Origin: DATIKM01 sp035477595
Lineage (GTDB): Bacteria > Armatimonadota > Chthonomonadetes > Chthonomonadales > CAJBBX01
Length of the DNA: 24,640 nucleotides
Direction: 5' to 3'
NCBI GenBank assembly: GCA_035477595.1
Contig: DATIKM010000054.1
Location: forward strand, 1-24,640
The notes below the pieces were generated by a model. That model saw nothing but the letters and a program-made list of their open reading frames with translations, ran no database searches and was not told the DNA's origin. Position numbers and translations under genes: made by a program. This document shows, piece after piece, positions 12,893 to 19,786 of the stretch; position 1 is the first letter of the stretch, and each line of letters opens with the position of its first letter.

Positions 12893-14179
12893 ATGCTCGA
12901 ATCGCTGTCTAAGGCGTTACAGATCCCCGAGCTCAGACGGCGCATCATGTTCAACCTGTCGATGTTCGCCGTTTTTGCTCTTGGCGTCCACATCCCGTTG
13001 GGCGGCATCGACCACGATAAGCTCGAGGCGATCTTCGGCCAAGGTGGGTTGCTGGGTCTCGTGGACGTGTTCTCGGGCGGCGCCCTGGGCCGCATGGCGA
13101 TCTTTGCCATGGGCATCACGCCGTACATCAACGCGTCCATCATCATGCAGATGCTCACGCTGGCCATCCCGCACCTGGAGGCGCTGAGCAAGGAGGGCGA
13201 GGCGGGTCGCAAGCAGATCGCGCGGATCACGCGCTATCTGACCATCTTTCTGGCGGCCGTGCAGGCCATCGGCTTCAGCGTGACCTTCCGGGACGCGGCC
13301 ACGACGTGGTTCAGCACCGTGCAGATGGTGGTCATCCTGACGGCTGGCACCTGCTTCCTGCTCTGGATTGGTGAGCAGATGACGGAGAAGGGGATCGGCA
13401 ACGGCGTGTCGCTGGTCATCTTCGCTGGCATCATGATCAGCCTGCCCTACCAGACCGGTCTGGTGTGGGAGATGGTTCAGACAGGGATCGTTCGTCCGCT
13501 CGGGCTGCTGGTGCTGGTTGCGCTCTTCCTGGGCACAATCTATGGCATCGTGATGATCACACAAGGGGAGCGGCGGATACCGATCCAGCATGCCAAACGG
13601 GTAGTGGGCATGAGGATGGTTCAGGCAGGGAGCTCGTTCCTGCCTATCAAGGTGAACACTGCCGGTGTCATCCCGATCATCTTCGCCATCTCGATGCTGC
13701 TCTTCCCCGCGCAGTTGCTGAATGCATTCGGGCCGAGGGAGGGTTTCGTCGGAACGTTGCAGACGTGGGCGAACTATCTGGCTCCGGGGTCGCACTGGTT
13801 TTCGCTCGTAATCTATGCCGGGATGATCGTTCTGTTCACCTACTTCTACACTGCTGTGGTGATGAACGTTCAGGACATGGCTGACAACCTGAAGAAGTAC
13901 GGCAACCTGATTCCGGGAATCCGACCTGGCAAACCCACGTTCGACTACCTCGACCGCGTGGTTTCGCGAGTGACCCTCGCGGGGGCTGTCTTCCTTGCCT
14001 CCGTCGCGCTGGTGCAGTACGTCGCTCAACCGTTGACGGGCGTCCCGATCGCCTCATTCCAGTTGATCGGCGGAACGTCGCTGCTGATCGTTGTGGGCGT
14101 GGCAATTGAGACGATGAAGGCGATCGAGGCGCAGCTCCTGATGCGCAACTACGAAGGTTTCATCAAGCAGGCGCGCTGA
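12893..14179 (+). CDS. secY: Preprotein translocase subunit SecY
   Basis: SecY is the channel of the Sec translocon in the inner membrane, with SecE and SecG. The 428-residue product has normal length and ten predicted membrane segments. Landmarks are the N-terminal ALQIPELRRRIMFNLSMFAV, the plug region with GGALGRMAIFAMGITPYINA and SIIMQMLT, GEQMTEKGIGNGVSLVIFAG, and the cytoplasmic loop GERRIPIQHAKRVVG before SSFLPIKVNTAGVIPIIFA. It ends LMRNYEGFIKQAR. The start codon touches the rplO stop, so initiation likely depends on coupling plus GAGGTA in the rplO end. adk follows 36 bases later. Confidence 0.98.
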   Translation: MLESLSKALQIPELRRRIMFNLSMFAVFALGVHIPLGGIDHDKLEAIFGQGGLLGLVDVFSGGALGRMAIFAMGITPYINASIIMQMLTLAIPHLEALSKEGEAGRKQIARITRYLTIFLAAVQAIGFSVTFRDAATTWFSTVQMVVILTAGTCFLLWIGEQMTEKGIGNGVSLVIFAGIMISLPYQTGLVWEMVQTGIVRPLGLLVLVALFLGTIYGIVMITQGERRIPIQHAKRVVGMRMVQAGSSFLPIKVNTAGVIPIIFAISMLLFPAQLLNAFGPREGFVGTLQTWANYLAPGSHWFSLVIYAGMIVLFTYFYTAVVMNVQDMADNLKKYGNLIPGIRPGKPTFDYLDRVVSRVTLAGAVFLASVALVQYVAQPLTGVPIASFQLIGGTSLLIVVGVAIETMKAIEAQLLMRNYEGFIKQAR

Positions 14180-14215
14180 CGGCGCAGGCTGTTGGCACAC
14201 AGGGGAAACGCGCGG

Positions 14216-14875
14216 ATGGTTTTCATTCTACTGGGACCGCCCGGAGCCGGCAAGGGAACGCAGGGCTCGCGTCTTGCGGCCGAGATGGGCGTTCCGAAGA
14301 TCTCGACCGGCGACATGTTCCGGGAGCTTGCCGCCCAGGGCACCGAGCTCGGGCTGAAGGCGAAGGGGTATTGGTCGGCCGGTCAGCTCGTGCCGGACGA
14401 CATCGTGATCGGCCTCGTACGCGAGCGTCTGGCCATGCCGGACTGCGACAAGGGCCTGCTGCTGGACGGCTTCCCGCGCACGGTGCCGCAGGCGGACGCA
14501 CTGGGCTCTCTGTTGGCGGACCTCGGTCGCGACTTGACGGGCGTTCTGGACTTCGCGCTCAACGACGAGGAGCTGGTTAACCGGCTCTCCGGCCGACGCA
14601 CCTGCCCGAAGTGCACCGCGACCTACCATGTGGTGGCCATGCCTCCGCGGCAGGCCGGCATCTGCGACGCGTGCGGTGGCGAGCTGATCCAGCGTGCGGA
14701 TGACCAGCCCGAGTCAATCAGGAAGCGGTTGCAGGAGTACGCGGCAAAGACGGAGCCGCTGCTGTCCTACTATCGCGAACGCGGTAAGCTCCATACGGTG
14801 GATGCCGCTCCGAAGCCCGACGCCATCTACGCCGAAGTGCGGCGCGCGGTGGGGCTGGACGGCGCAGGGAAGTAG
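14216..14875 (+). CDS. adk: Adenylate kinase, zinc-lid type
   Basis: Adk interconverts ATP + AMP and 2 ADP in the cytosol. The 219-residue long-form enzyme has the P-loop GPPGAGKGT at residues 7-15, ISTGDMFRELA, the DGFPRTVPQADAL AMP-binding segment and a LID domain with cysteines 130, 133, 150 and 153 (CPKC and CDAC) that bind zinc. Such zinc lids are usual in Gram-positive-like lineages. The ATG at 14216, with AGGGGA about eight bases upstream, is preferred to an in-frame TTG at 14192. Its place after secY is the widespread spc operon order. Confidence 0.97.
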   Translation: MVFILLGPPGAGKGTQGSRLAAEMGVPKISTGDMFRELAAQGTELGLKAKGYWSAGQLVPDDIVIGLVRERLAMPDCDKGLLLDGFPRTVPQADALGSLLADLGRDLTGVLDFALNDEELVNRLSGRRTCPKCTATYHVVAMPPRQAGICDACGGELIQRADDQPESIRKRLQEYAAKTEPLLSYYRERGKLHTVDAAPKPDAIYAEVRRAVGLDGAGK

Positions 14876-14883
14876 CAGGGCAC

Positions 14884-15699
14884 GTGGGCAGGTCGGGAGC
14901 CAGGGGAGACGCAGGGCGCGCGGCGCGGAGCAGCATCCTGCGCAAGACCGCGGCGGAGATCGAAGCGATTCGCGAGGCCGGCCGAGTGGTGCGCCGCGCG
15001 CTGAACGCGATGCGTGACGCGATCGAGCCCGACCGCTCGACGACTGCCGATCTTGAGCATGCAGCGGTCGAGGTGATCGCCGGAGCGGGAGCGACCTCGG
15101 CGTTCCTTGGCTACGCGCCCCACGCGATGCCGCCCTTTCCTGCGTGGACGTGTATCTCGGTGAACGAAGAGGTCGTGCATGGGATACCGGGACGGCGCGT
15201 TCTGAAGTCGGGTGATGTGGTGAGCTGCGACGTCGGCGTCCTGCTCAACGGCTACTACGCGGATGCCGCTTCCACGTTTCCGGTTGGCGACGTCAGCCCG
15301 GAGGTCGAGCGGCTGCTGACGGTGACGCGAGGCGCGCTCGATCGCGCGGTTGCACAGGCGAAGGTTGGTGCCCGGGTGGGCGATATCAGCCACGCGATCG
15401 AGCGGCACGCTCGCCGCCACGGGTATTGCGTGGTTCACGATCTGGTCGGCCATGGTGTGGGACGCATGCTGCATGAGGCGCCGCAGATACCGAACTACGG
15501 TGCGGCGGGCAGCGGCCCGGTCCTACCGGAGGGCGCGACCCTCGCGATCGAGCCGATGGTGAACATGGGGCGGAAGGACGTCGAGGCTCTCGAGGACCAG
15601 TGGACGATTGTGACGCGAGACCGCATGGTGTCTGCGCACTTCGAGCATACGGTGGCGGTCACCGCGAACGGCGCTCTGGTGCTCACGCAGGGGGACTGA
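14884..15699 (+). CDS. map: Methionine aminopeptidase, type I
   Basis: This metalloprotease removes the initiator methionine from nascent proteins at the ribosome. All five metal ligands can be placed: Asp in SCDVGVLLNGYYADAAS (two), His in GHGVGRMLHE, Glu in LAIEPMVNMG and Glu in FEHTVAV. The 271-residue form begins at a GTG with a poor ribosome binding site. About 20 Gly/Ala/Arg-rich residues precede the normal start region ILRKTAAEIEAIREAG, and no ATG, GTG or TTG lies closer, so an N-terminal extension or an unusual start codon must be assumed. The stop overlaps the infA start region (TGAATG). Confidence 0.95.
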   Translation: MGRSGARGDAGRAARSSILRKTAAEIEAIREAGRVVRRALNAMRDAIEPDRSTTADLEHAAVEVIAGAGATSAFLGYAPHAMPPFPAWTCISVNEEVVHGIPGRRVLKSGDVVSCDVGVLLNGYYADAASTFPVGDVSPEVERLLTVTRGALDRAVAQAKVGARVGDISHAIERHARRHGYCVVHDLVGHGVGRMLHEAPQIPNYGAAGSGPVLPEGATLAIEPMVNMGRKDVEALEDQWTIVTRDRMVSAHFEHTVAVTANGALVLTQGD

Positions 15700-16032
15700 A
15701 TGCCACCGAAGAGGACCTACAGGGGCGGCGGCGGGAGCCGCCGGCAGGCGGCGAAGGGTCGCGGAGGGGCTCAGACTGGGCCACGCACGCGTCCGGCGCC
15801 ATCGCAGGAAGAAGGCGACAAGGAACAGGGCATCCAGGTCGAGGGCGTGGTGGCGGAGAACCTGCCGAACGCCGTCTTCCGGGTGTCGCTGCAGAGCGGA
15901 CATGAAGTGCTTGCGCATGTGTCAGGCAAGATTCGCATGCACTTCATCCGTATTCTGCCCGGCGACCGGGTGCTCGTGGAGCTGTCACCGTACGACCTTA
16001 CGCGCGGCCGCATCCTGTACCGGTACAAGTAG
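15700..16032 (+). CDS. infA: Translation initiation factor IF-1 with basic N-terminal extension
   Basis: IF-1 occupies the 30S A site during initiation. The C-terminal 67 or so residues are a standard IF-1 OB fold: IQVEGVVAENLPNAVFRVSL, GHEVLAHVSGKIRMHFIRIL, PGDRVLVELSPYDLTRGRI and the terminal YRYK. Family proteins are about 72 residues; this one has 110. The extra 40 residues at the front are Arg/Gly/Gln-rich, of the type PPKRTYRGGGGSRRQAAKG. No other in-frame start codon exists before the core, so the extension is probably real. The ATG follows the map stop directly, with a GGGGGA before it. Confidence 0.95.
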   Translation: MPPKRTYRGGGGSRRQAAKGRGGAQTGPRTRPAPSQEEGDKEQGIQVEGVVAENLPNAVFRVSLQSGHEVLAHVSGKIRMHFIRILPGDRVLVELSPYDLTRGRILYRYK

Positions 16033-16132
16033 GCGTAGAGCGGACGGAGCGGCCGAGCGCCTGCACGGCGCGCGCCCGGATGCGGACGACGGGGCCGGAC
16101 CCTTCGGTTCTGGCGACGAGGAGCAGGCGACG

Positions 16133-16246
16133 ATGAAGGTTAGAGCGTCGGTCAAGCGGATCTGCCCGAAGTGCAAGATCATCAAGCGTGAGGGCGTGGT
16201 CCGAGTGATCTGTCAGAACCCCAAGCACAAGCAGCGGCAGGGGTAG
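16133..16246 (+). CDS. rpmJ: 50S ribosomal protein L36
   Basis: L36 is the smallest 50S protein, a zinc ribbon. The 37-residue product MKVRASVKRICPKCKIIKRE... has the ligands Cys11, Cys14, Cys27 and His32, so it is the zinc-binding (C+) form. GAGGAG at 16118-16123 sets the start. The 100-base gap between infA and rpmJ (16033-16132) holds no gene; near 16090-16115 it has a small imperfect hairpin. rpsM follows 48 bases later, as in many bacteria. Confidence 0.96.
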   Translation: MKVRASVKRICPKCKIIKREGVVRVICQNPKHKQRQG

Positions 16247-16294
16247 CGGACGGGCGCGCGCGTGGCGTGGCGCCGGTGAGGCGGAGGGATAGCT

Positions 16295-16672
16295 TTGGCG
16301 AGAATCGCGGGTGTTGACCTGCCGCGCGACAAGAAGGTCGAGTACGCTCTGCCGCTGATCTACGGCATCGGCATCGCCAGCGCGAAGAGGATCGTCGCGC
16401 AGGCGGGGATCGACCCGAACACGCGTGTGCGCGACTTGGCGGAGGCCGAGAGCAGCCGCCTGCGCGAGATCATAGAGCGCGAGTACCGTGTCGAGGGCGA
16501 TCTGCGGCGGGAGGTTCAGCTCAGCATCCGCCGCCTCATTGAGATCGGGTGCTACCGGGGCCTTCGGCACCGGCGCGGCCTGCCCGTCCGCGGACAGAGG
16601 ACGAAAACGAACGCCCGTGTGCGCAAGGGTCCGAAGCGCGCCGTGGCCGGCAAGAAGAAGGTAAGGAAGTAG
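16295..16672 (+). CDS. rpsM: 30S ribosomal protein S13
   Basis: S13 lies in the 30S head and forms bridges to the 50S subunit; its C-terminal tail approaches the P-site tRNA. The 125-residue product begins MARIAGVDLPRDKKVEYALP, has the helix-two turn-helix region YGIGIASAKRIVAQAGID and the C-terminal GLRHRRGLPVRGQRTKTNAR. The start is TTG at 16295 with GGAGGG upstream. First gene of the alpha operon, with the short 48-base leader having no obvious regulatory fold. Confidence 0.97.
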   Translation: MARIAGVDLPRDKKVEYALPLIYGIGIASAKRIVAQAGIDPNTRVRDLAEAESSRLREIIEREYRVEGDLRREVQLSIRRLIEIGCYRGLRHRRGLPVRGQRTKTNARVRKGPKRAVAGKKKVRK

Positions 16673-16738
16673 CGGCCCGGGCGGTGCGCAGCGGCGTGAT
16701 GTTGTTGCGGCGCAACCGGCTCGAGGGATGGAGTATGC

Positions 16739-17143
16739 ATGGCTAACAAGAAGACATCCGGCGTCAGCAGCAGGCAGAAGCCCCGCGAGAGAAAGAACGT
16801 CGTCCAGGGCGTGGTACACATCCAGTCGACGTTCAACAACACGCTGATTACCATCACCGACGTGAAGGGTGACGCTCTCTCGTGGTCGAGCGCCGGTGCG
16901 ATCGGCTTCAAAGGGACGAAGAAGGGGACGCCTTTCGCGGCGCAGATTGCCTCGGAGACTGCGGCACGCCGCGCGATGGAGCACGGGTTGCGGCGCGTCG
17001 AGGTCTGCGTTCGTGGCCCGGGTTCGGGTCGCGAGACGGCGATCCGCTCGCTGCAGGCAGTGGGCCTTGAGATCACGCTGATCAAGGACGTGACGCCGAT
17101 CCCGCACAACGGCTGCCGCCCCCCGAAGCGGCGCCGCGTGTAG
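16739..17143 (+). CDS. rpsK: 30S ribosomal protein S11
   Basis: S11 is a platform protein that contacts mRNA at the E site. The 134-residue product has the core VVHIQSTFNNTLITITDVKG, SSAGAIGFKGTKKGTPFAAQ, VCVRGPGSGRETAIRSL and the C-terminal DVTPIPHNGCRPPKRRRV. All are standard. GGAG at 16730-16733 precedes the ATG. A GTTGC/GCAAC hairpin sits in the 66-base gap before it. Confidence 0.97.
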   Translation: MANKKTSGVSSRQKPRERKNVVQGVVHIQSTFNNTLITITDVKGDALSWSSAGAIGFKGTKKGTPFAAQIASETAARRAMEHGLRRVEVCVRGPGSGRETAIRSLQAVGLEITLIKDVTPIPHNGCRPPKRRRV

Positions 17144-17329
17144 GTCGGCGCTCCGGGGCGCAAAGAGCAGCCAAGGCGCCCCGGTCGAGTGGGTATGCGC
17201 GGGAGGAGGAAGCGGCGGCGTGCGCTCGCGTAAACTCCCAGGAGCGCCCGGTTGCAGGCGGCTGCGTCTCGTGCCTGCGCGGGCCTCTCACTTCCTGGCG
17301 AGCTGCCAGAAGGAGCATGCAGGACCAGT
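17144..17329 (+). promoter_or_regulatory. Structured leader upstream of rpsD
   Basis: This 186-base gap holds three stem-loops. The first is a perfect 9-bp stem, CCGGGGCGC (17153-17161) with GCGCCCCGG (17176-17184). The second is GCAGGC (17254-17259) with GCCTGC (17273-17278). The third is CTGGC (17295-17299) with GCCAG (17305-17309), extended by CTT/AAG with a one-base bulge so that it covers the first half of AAGGAG (17310-17315). A competing long-range stem, GGCGCTCC (17147-17154) with GGAGCGCC (17241-17248), excludes the first hairpin. S4 autoregulates through mRNA folds in E. coli and B. subtilis, so an S4-responsive leader is plausible but unproven. Confidence 0.45.
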
Positions 17330-17965
17330 ATGGGGAACAACAGGGATCCCAGATGCCGGCAGTGCCGGCGGGAGGGCGCGAAGCTCTTCCTGAAGGGCGA
17401 GAAGTGCGTGCGTCACTGCACGCTGGATAAGGAGAAGCGGCGCAAGCCGCCGGGGCAGCACGGCAACACCTTCATCCAGAAGAAGCTCACTGAGTACGGT
17501 ACCCAGCTCCGCGAGAAGCAGAAGCTCCGCCGCGTCTACCGCGTACTCGAAGGCCAGTTTCGTGGGTACATGAGCGAGGCAGACCGCCGGCGCGGCGTCA
17601 CGGGCGAGACCCTCCTCCAGCTGCTGGAGACCCGACTCGACAACGTCGTCTACCGGCTGGGACTGGCGGCCTCACGCGCTCAGGCGCGGCAGATGGTTAG
17701 CCACCGCTTCTTCAGGGTGAATGACCGGCGGGTGAACATCGCGTCCTACCAGGTGCGCCCAGGGGACGTGATCAAGGTCGACGAGTCCAAGAGTCGGGCG
17801 GGCGTCGTGCGGGAAGCGCGCGACAAGGCGCATACGCGGGGACTGCCAGACTGGTTGCAGTTCGATCTGCAGAACATGGTCGGGACGGTTCTGTCAGTCC
17901 CCACCAGGGCGCAGATCGACACTGCGGTCCAGGAGCAGCTCATCGTCGAGTTCTACTCACGCTAA
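17330..17965 (+). CDS. rpsD: 30S ribosomal protein S4, zinc-binding form
   Basis: S4 nucleates 30S assembly and in many bacteria represses the alpha operon. From the ATG at 17330 the product has 211 residues. The N-terminal segment MGNNRDPRCRQCRREG has cysteines at 9, 12, 26 and 30, the zinc-binding type. KLFLKGEKCVRH, the KKLTEYGTQLREKQKLRR helix and the S4 domain (RLDNVVYRLGLAASRAQARQ, then VSHRFFRVNDRRVNIASYQV) follow. It ends IVEFYSR. An in-frame TTG at 17252 would add 26 residues without family similarity. AGGA at 17321-17324 is close and AAGGAG at 17310-17315 rather far, so the initiation site is not fully certain. Confidence 0.96.
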   Translation: MGNNRDPRCRQCRREGAKLFLKGEKCVRHCTLDKEKRRKPPGQHGNTFIQKKLTEYGTQLREKQKLRRVYRVLEGQFRGYMSEADRRRGVTGETLLQLLETRLDNVVYRLGLAASRAQARQMVSHRFFRVNDRRVNIASYQVRPGDVIKVDESKSRAGVVREARDKAHTRGLPDWLQFDLQNMVGTVLSVPTRAQIDTAVQEQLIVEFYSR

Positions 17966-18115
17966 GGCACGCGAGAAGTCCGGCCCTGTGGTCGTCGCCC
18001 CAGGCGATGCCGATGGCGGACCGTTGTGCCATGTGTCCGGGAGCGGGCGCATGCGCGGCGGCTGCGGCAGACGCCTCCGGGTCGCGCGACGAGGGGCTCG
18101 CCGAGTGTACGGGCG

Positions 18116-18132
18116 GGCCGCTCCAGGCGGCC
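18116..18132 (+). promoter_or_regulatory. Hairpin in the leader of rpoA
   Basis: GGCCGC (18116-18121) pairs with GCGGCC (18127-18132) around TCCAG, 15 bases before the TGAGGA that serves rpoA. The rest of the 193-base gap 17966-18158 has no gene or convincing promoter; GC-rich self-complementary patches occur near 18055-18080. Confidence 0.33.
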
Positions 18133-18158
18133 GGCACGCGGTCAACTGAGGACAATCT

Positions 18159-19769
18159 ATGGAACTGACCATGCCCCGCATCGAGGTGATCGAGGAGCAG
18201 GACAACTACGGCAAGTTCGTCGTGGAGCCGCTCGAGCGCGGCTACGGCGTGACCCTTGGCAACTCGCTCCGGCGCGTGATGCTGTCGTCCATCGAGGGCG
18301 CCGCCATCACCTCCGTGAAGATCGACAAGGTGCTGCACGAGTTCTCCACGATACCGGGGCTGAAGGAAGACACGACCGAGCTGCTTCTGAACCTGAAGGA
18401 CCTGTGCGTCCGTATTGAGCCGGGTCACGAGCCCGACTCGCCTGAGGAGCCCGTCATCATCCGTGTCGCGCGGTCGGGCCGCGGGCGCATCAGCGGTGCG
18501 GATGTGGAGTGCCCTGGCGGTGTAGCGGTGGTGAATCCGGAGTGCCACATCGCCACGATCTCCGACGAGGATGCGTCGCTCAACATGGAGATGACCGTCG
18601 AGATTGGCAAGAGTTACGTGTTGCCCGATAAGCAGGGGCGGCGCGACAGCCAGCCTATTGGCGTGATCCCCGTCGGCTCGGCGTTCGGGCCCATTCGCAA
18701 GGTGAACTACACGGTCGAGGCAACCCGGGTCGGCTACAAGACCGATTTGGAGCGCCTCGTCATCGAGATCACCACGAACGGCACCATGCGACCGAGCGAG
18801 GCTCTGTGTGAGGCCGCGCACATTCTGGGCCGCTACTTCCGCCTCTTCACGGAGTTCGGCGGCATCCGCGGCCCGCTGGAGGAAGATGAAGGGACGCCGC
18901 TGGGCATCTCCGACGGCCCGCAGGCGCCCGATGCCCGCATCGAGGAGCTGGACTTCTCGGTGCGCACCTACAACTGCCTGAAGAAGGACCAGATCCTTAA
19001 CATCGCCGACCTGGTGCGAAGGACCGAGGCGGACCTGATGCAGATCCGCAACTTCGGCAAGAAGTCGCTGCTCGAGGTGCGCGAGAAGCTCGCTGCGTGG
19101 GGGCTCTCGCTGAAGGGCGGCAGCACCGTGACGGTGGATGCGGAGGGCGCGGACCTCATCGAGGCGTCGGACCTCGGTACCCTCGACCTCGATGAGCGGA
19201 GCTACAGCGTTGTGCAGAAAGCTGGCATCACGACGGTCGACGCGCTGTGTGAGAAGACGCGTGCGGAGATCGAAGATCTGCCAGGTTCCGGACCTGAGGT
19301 GGTGGCGGATGTCGTGGCTAAGCTCCGCGAGAAGGGACTTGGCCTCAACGAGGCGGCGGACCTCGGTACCCTCGGCCTCGGTGAGCGAAGCTACAGCGTT
19401 GTGCTGACAGCTGGCATCACGACGGTCGCCGCGCTGTGTGAGAAGACGCGTGCGGAGATCAAAGATCTGCCAGGTTCCGGGCCTGAGGTGGTGGATGAAG
19501 TCGTGGCGAAGCTCGGCGAGAAGGGACGTGGCCTCAACGAGGCGGTGGACCTCAACCATGCGGCGGGCCTCGGTACCCTCGACCTCGGTGAGCGGAGCCA
19601 CGGCGTTGTGCTGAAAGCTGGCATCACGACGGTCGGCGCGCTGTGTAAGAAGACGCGTGCGGAGATCAGAGGGCTGCCAGATTCCGGGCCTGAGGTGGAG
19701 GATGAAGTCGTGGCGAAGCTCGGCGAGAAGGGACTTCGCCTCTCCGGCGACGGTGTGGGCAAGGAGTAA
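18159..19769 (+). CDS. rpoA: RNA polymerase alpha subunit with four tandem C-terminal domains
   Basis: Alpha dimerises to scaffold RNA polymerase assembly; its CTD binds UP-element DNA and activators. The N-terminal domain is ordinary (GNSLRRVMLSSIEG near 34-47, FGPIRKVNYTVEATRVG), then a linker (about 231-262) and a normal CTD at 263-320 with Arg269, Asn272, Cys273 and NFGKKS at 298-303. Usual alphas stop near 315-330. This one continues to 536 with three more modules starting at residues 338, 401 and 470. Aligned without gaps to the first CTD they keep a Leu/Val/Gly framework, AGITTV, a TRAEI helix and Arg at 347, 410 and 479. The Asn becomes Ser/Ser/Gly, Cys becomes Val, and GKKS becomes GPEV. 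TGAGGA at 18147-18152 sets the ATG. The frame is intact and rplQ follows normally. Confidence 0.95.
   Translation: MELTMPRIEVIEEQDNYGKFVVEPLERGYGVTLGNSLRRVMLSSIEGAAITSVKIDKVLHEFSTIPGLKEDTTELLLNLKDLCVRIEPGHEPDSPEEPVIIRVARSGRGRISGADVECPGGVAVVNPECHIATISDEDASLNMEMTVEIGKSYVLPDKQGRRDSQPIGVIPVGSAFGPIRKVNYTVEATRVGYKTDLERLVIEITTNGTMRPSEALCEAAHILGRYFRLFTEFGGIRGPLEEDEGTPLGISDGPQAPDARIEELDFSVRTYNCLKKDQILNIADLVRRTEADLMQIRNFGKKSLLEVREKLAAWGLSLKGGSTVTVDAEGADLIEASDLGTLDLDERSYSVVQKAGITTVDALCEKTRAEIEDLPGSGPEVVADVVAKLREKGLGLNEAADLGTLGLGERSYSVVLTAGITTVAALCEKTRAEIKDLPGSGPEVVDEVVAKLGEKGRGLNEAVDLNHAAGLGTLDLGERSHGVVLKAGITTVGALCKKTRAEIRGLPDSGPEVEDEVVAKLGEKGLRLSGDGVGKE
19170..19769 (+). repeat. Tandem repeats coding for the extra alpha-CTD modules
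   Basis: Three direct repeats lie at 19170-19358, 19359-19565 and 19566-19769. The first two differ at about 15 of 189 bases in my hand alignment; the third differs from the second at about 15 of 183. All share GGTACC near their start and the blocks GCTGGCATCACGACGGTC and AAGACGCGTGCGGAGATC. The second copy is 18 bases longer, from a small local duplication (19533-19550 and 19551-19568 agree at 14 of 18). The period is 189 bases, or 63 codons. The canonical CTD (about 18945-19120) is clearly diverged from these at DNA level. Confidence 0.95.
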
Positions 19770-19786
19770 CGGGAGGTCAGATCGAG

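Noticed and set aside
12917..14029. 370-codon minus-strand frame opposite secY
   Set aside because: Very His/Asp/Arg-rich product with no domain, complementary to an intact secY.
17317..17319. ATG close to AAGGAG as an alternative start of rpsD
   Set aside because: It is out of frame with the conserved S4 sequence, which begins with MGNNRDPRC at 17330.
17940..19601. 553-codon minus-strand frame opposite rpoA, with internal repeats
   Set aside because: Its repeats are simply the reverse of the rpoA CTD repeats. The rpoA frame has the conserved protein, so the antisense repeats need no separate explanation.
19170..19769. Assembly artefact as the cause of the rpoA repeats
   Set aside because: The three copies differ from one another at many positions and one has an 18-base insertion, the frame stays open to a proper stop, and rplQ follows at normal spacing. 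Misassembly usually collapses repeats or duplicates them exactly. It cannot be fully excluded without read data.
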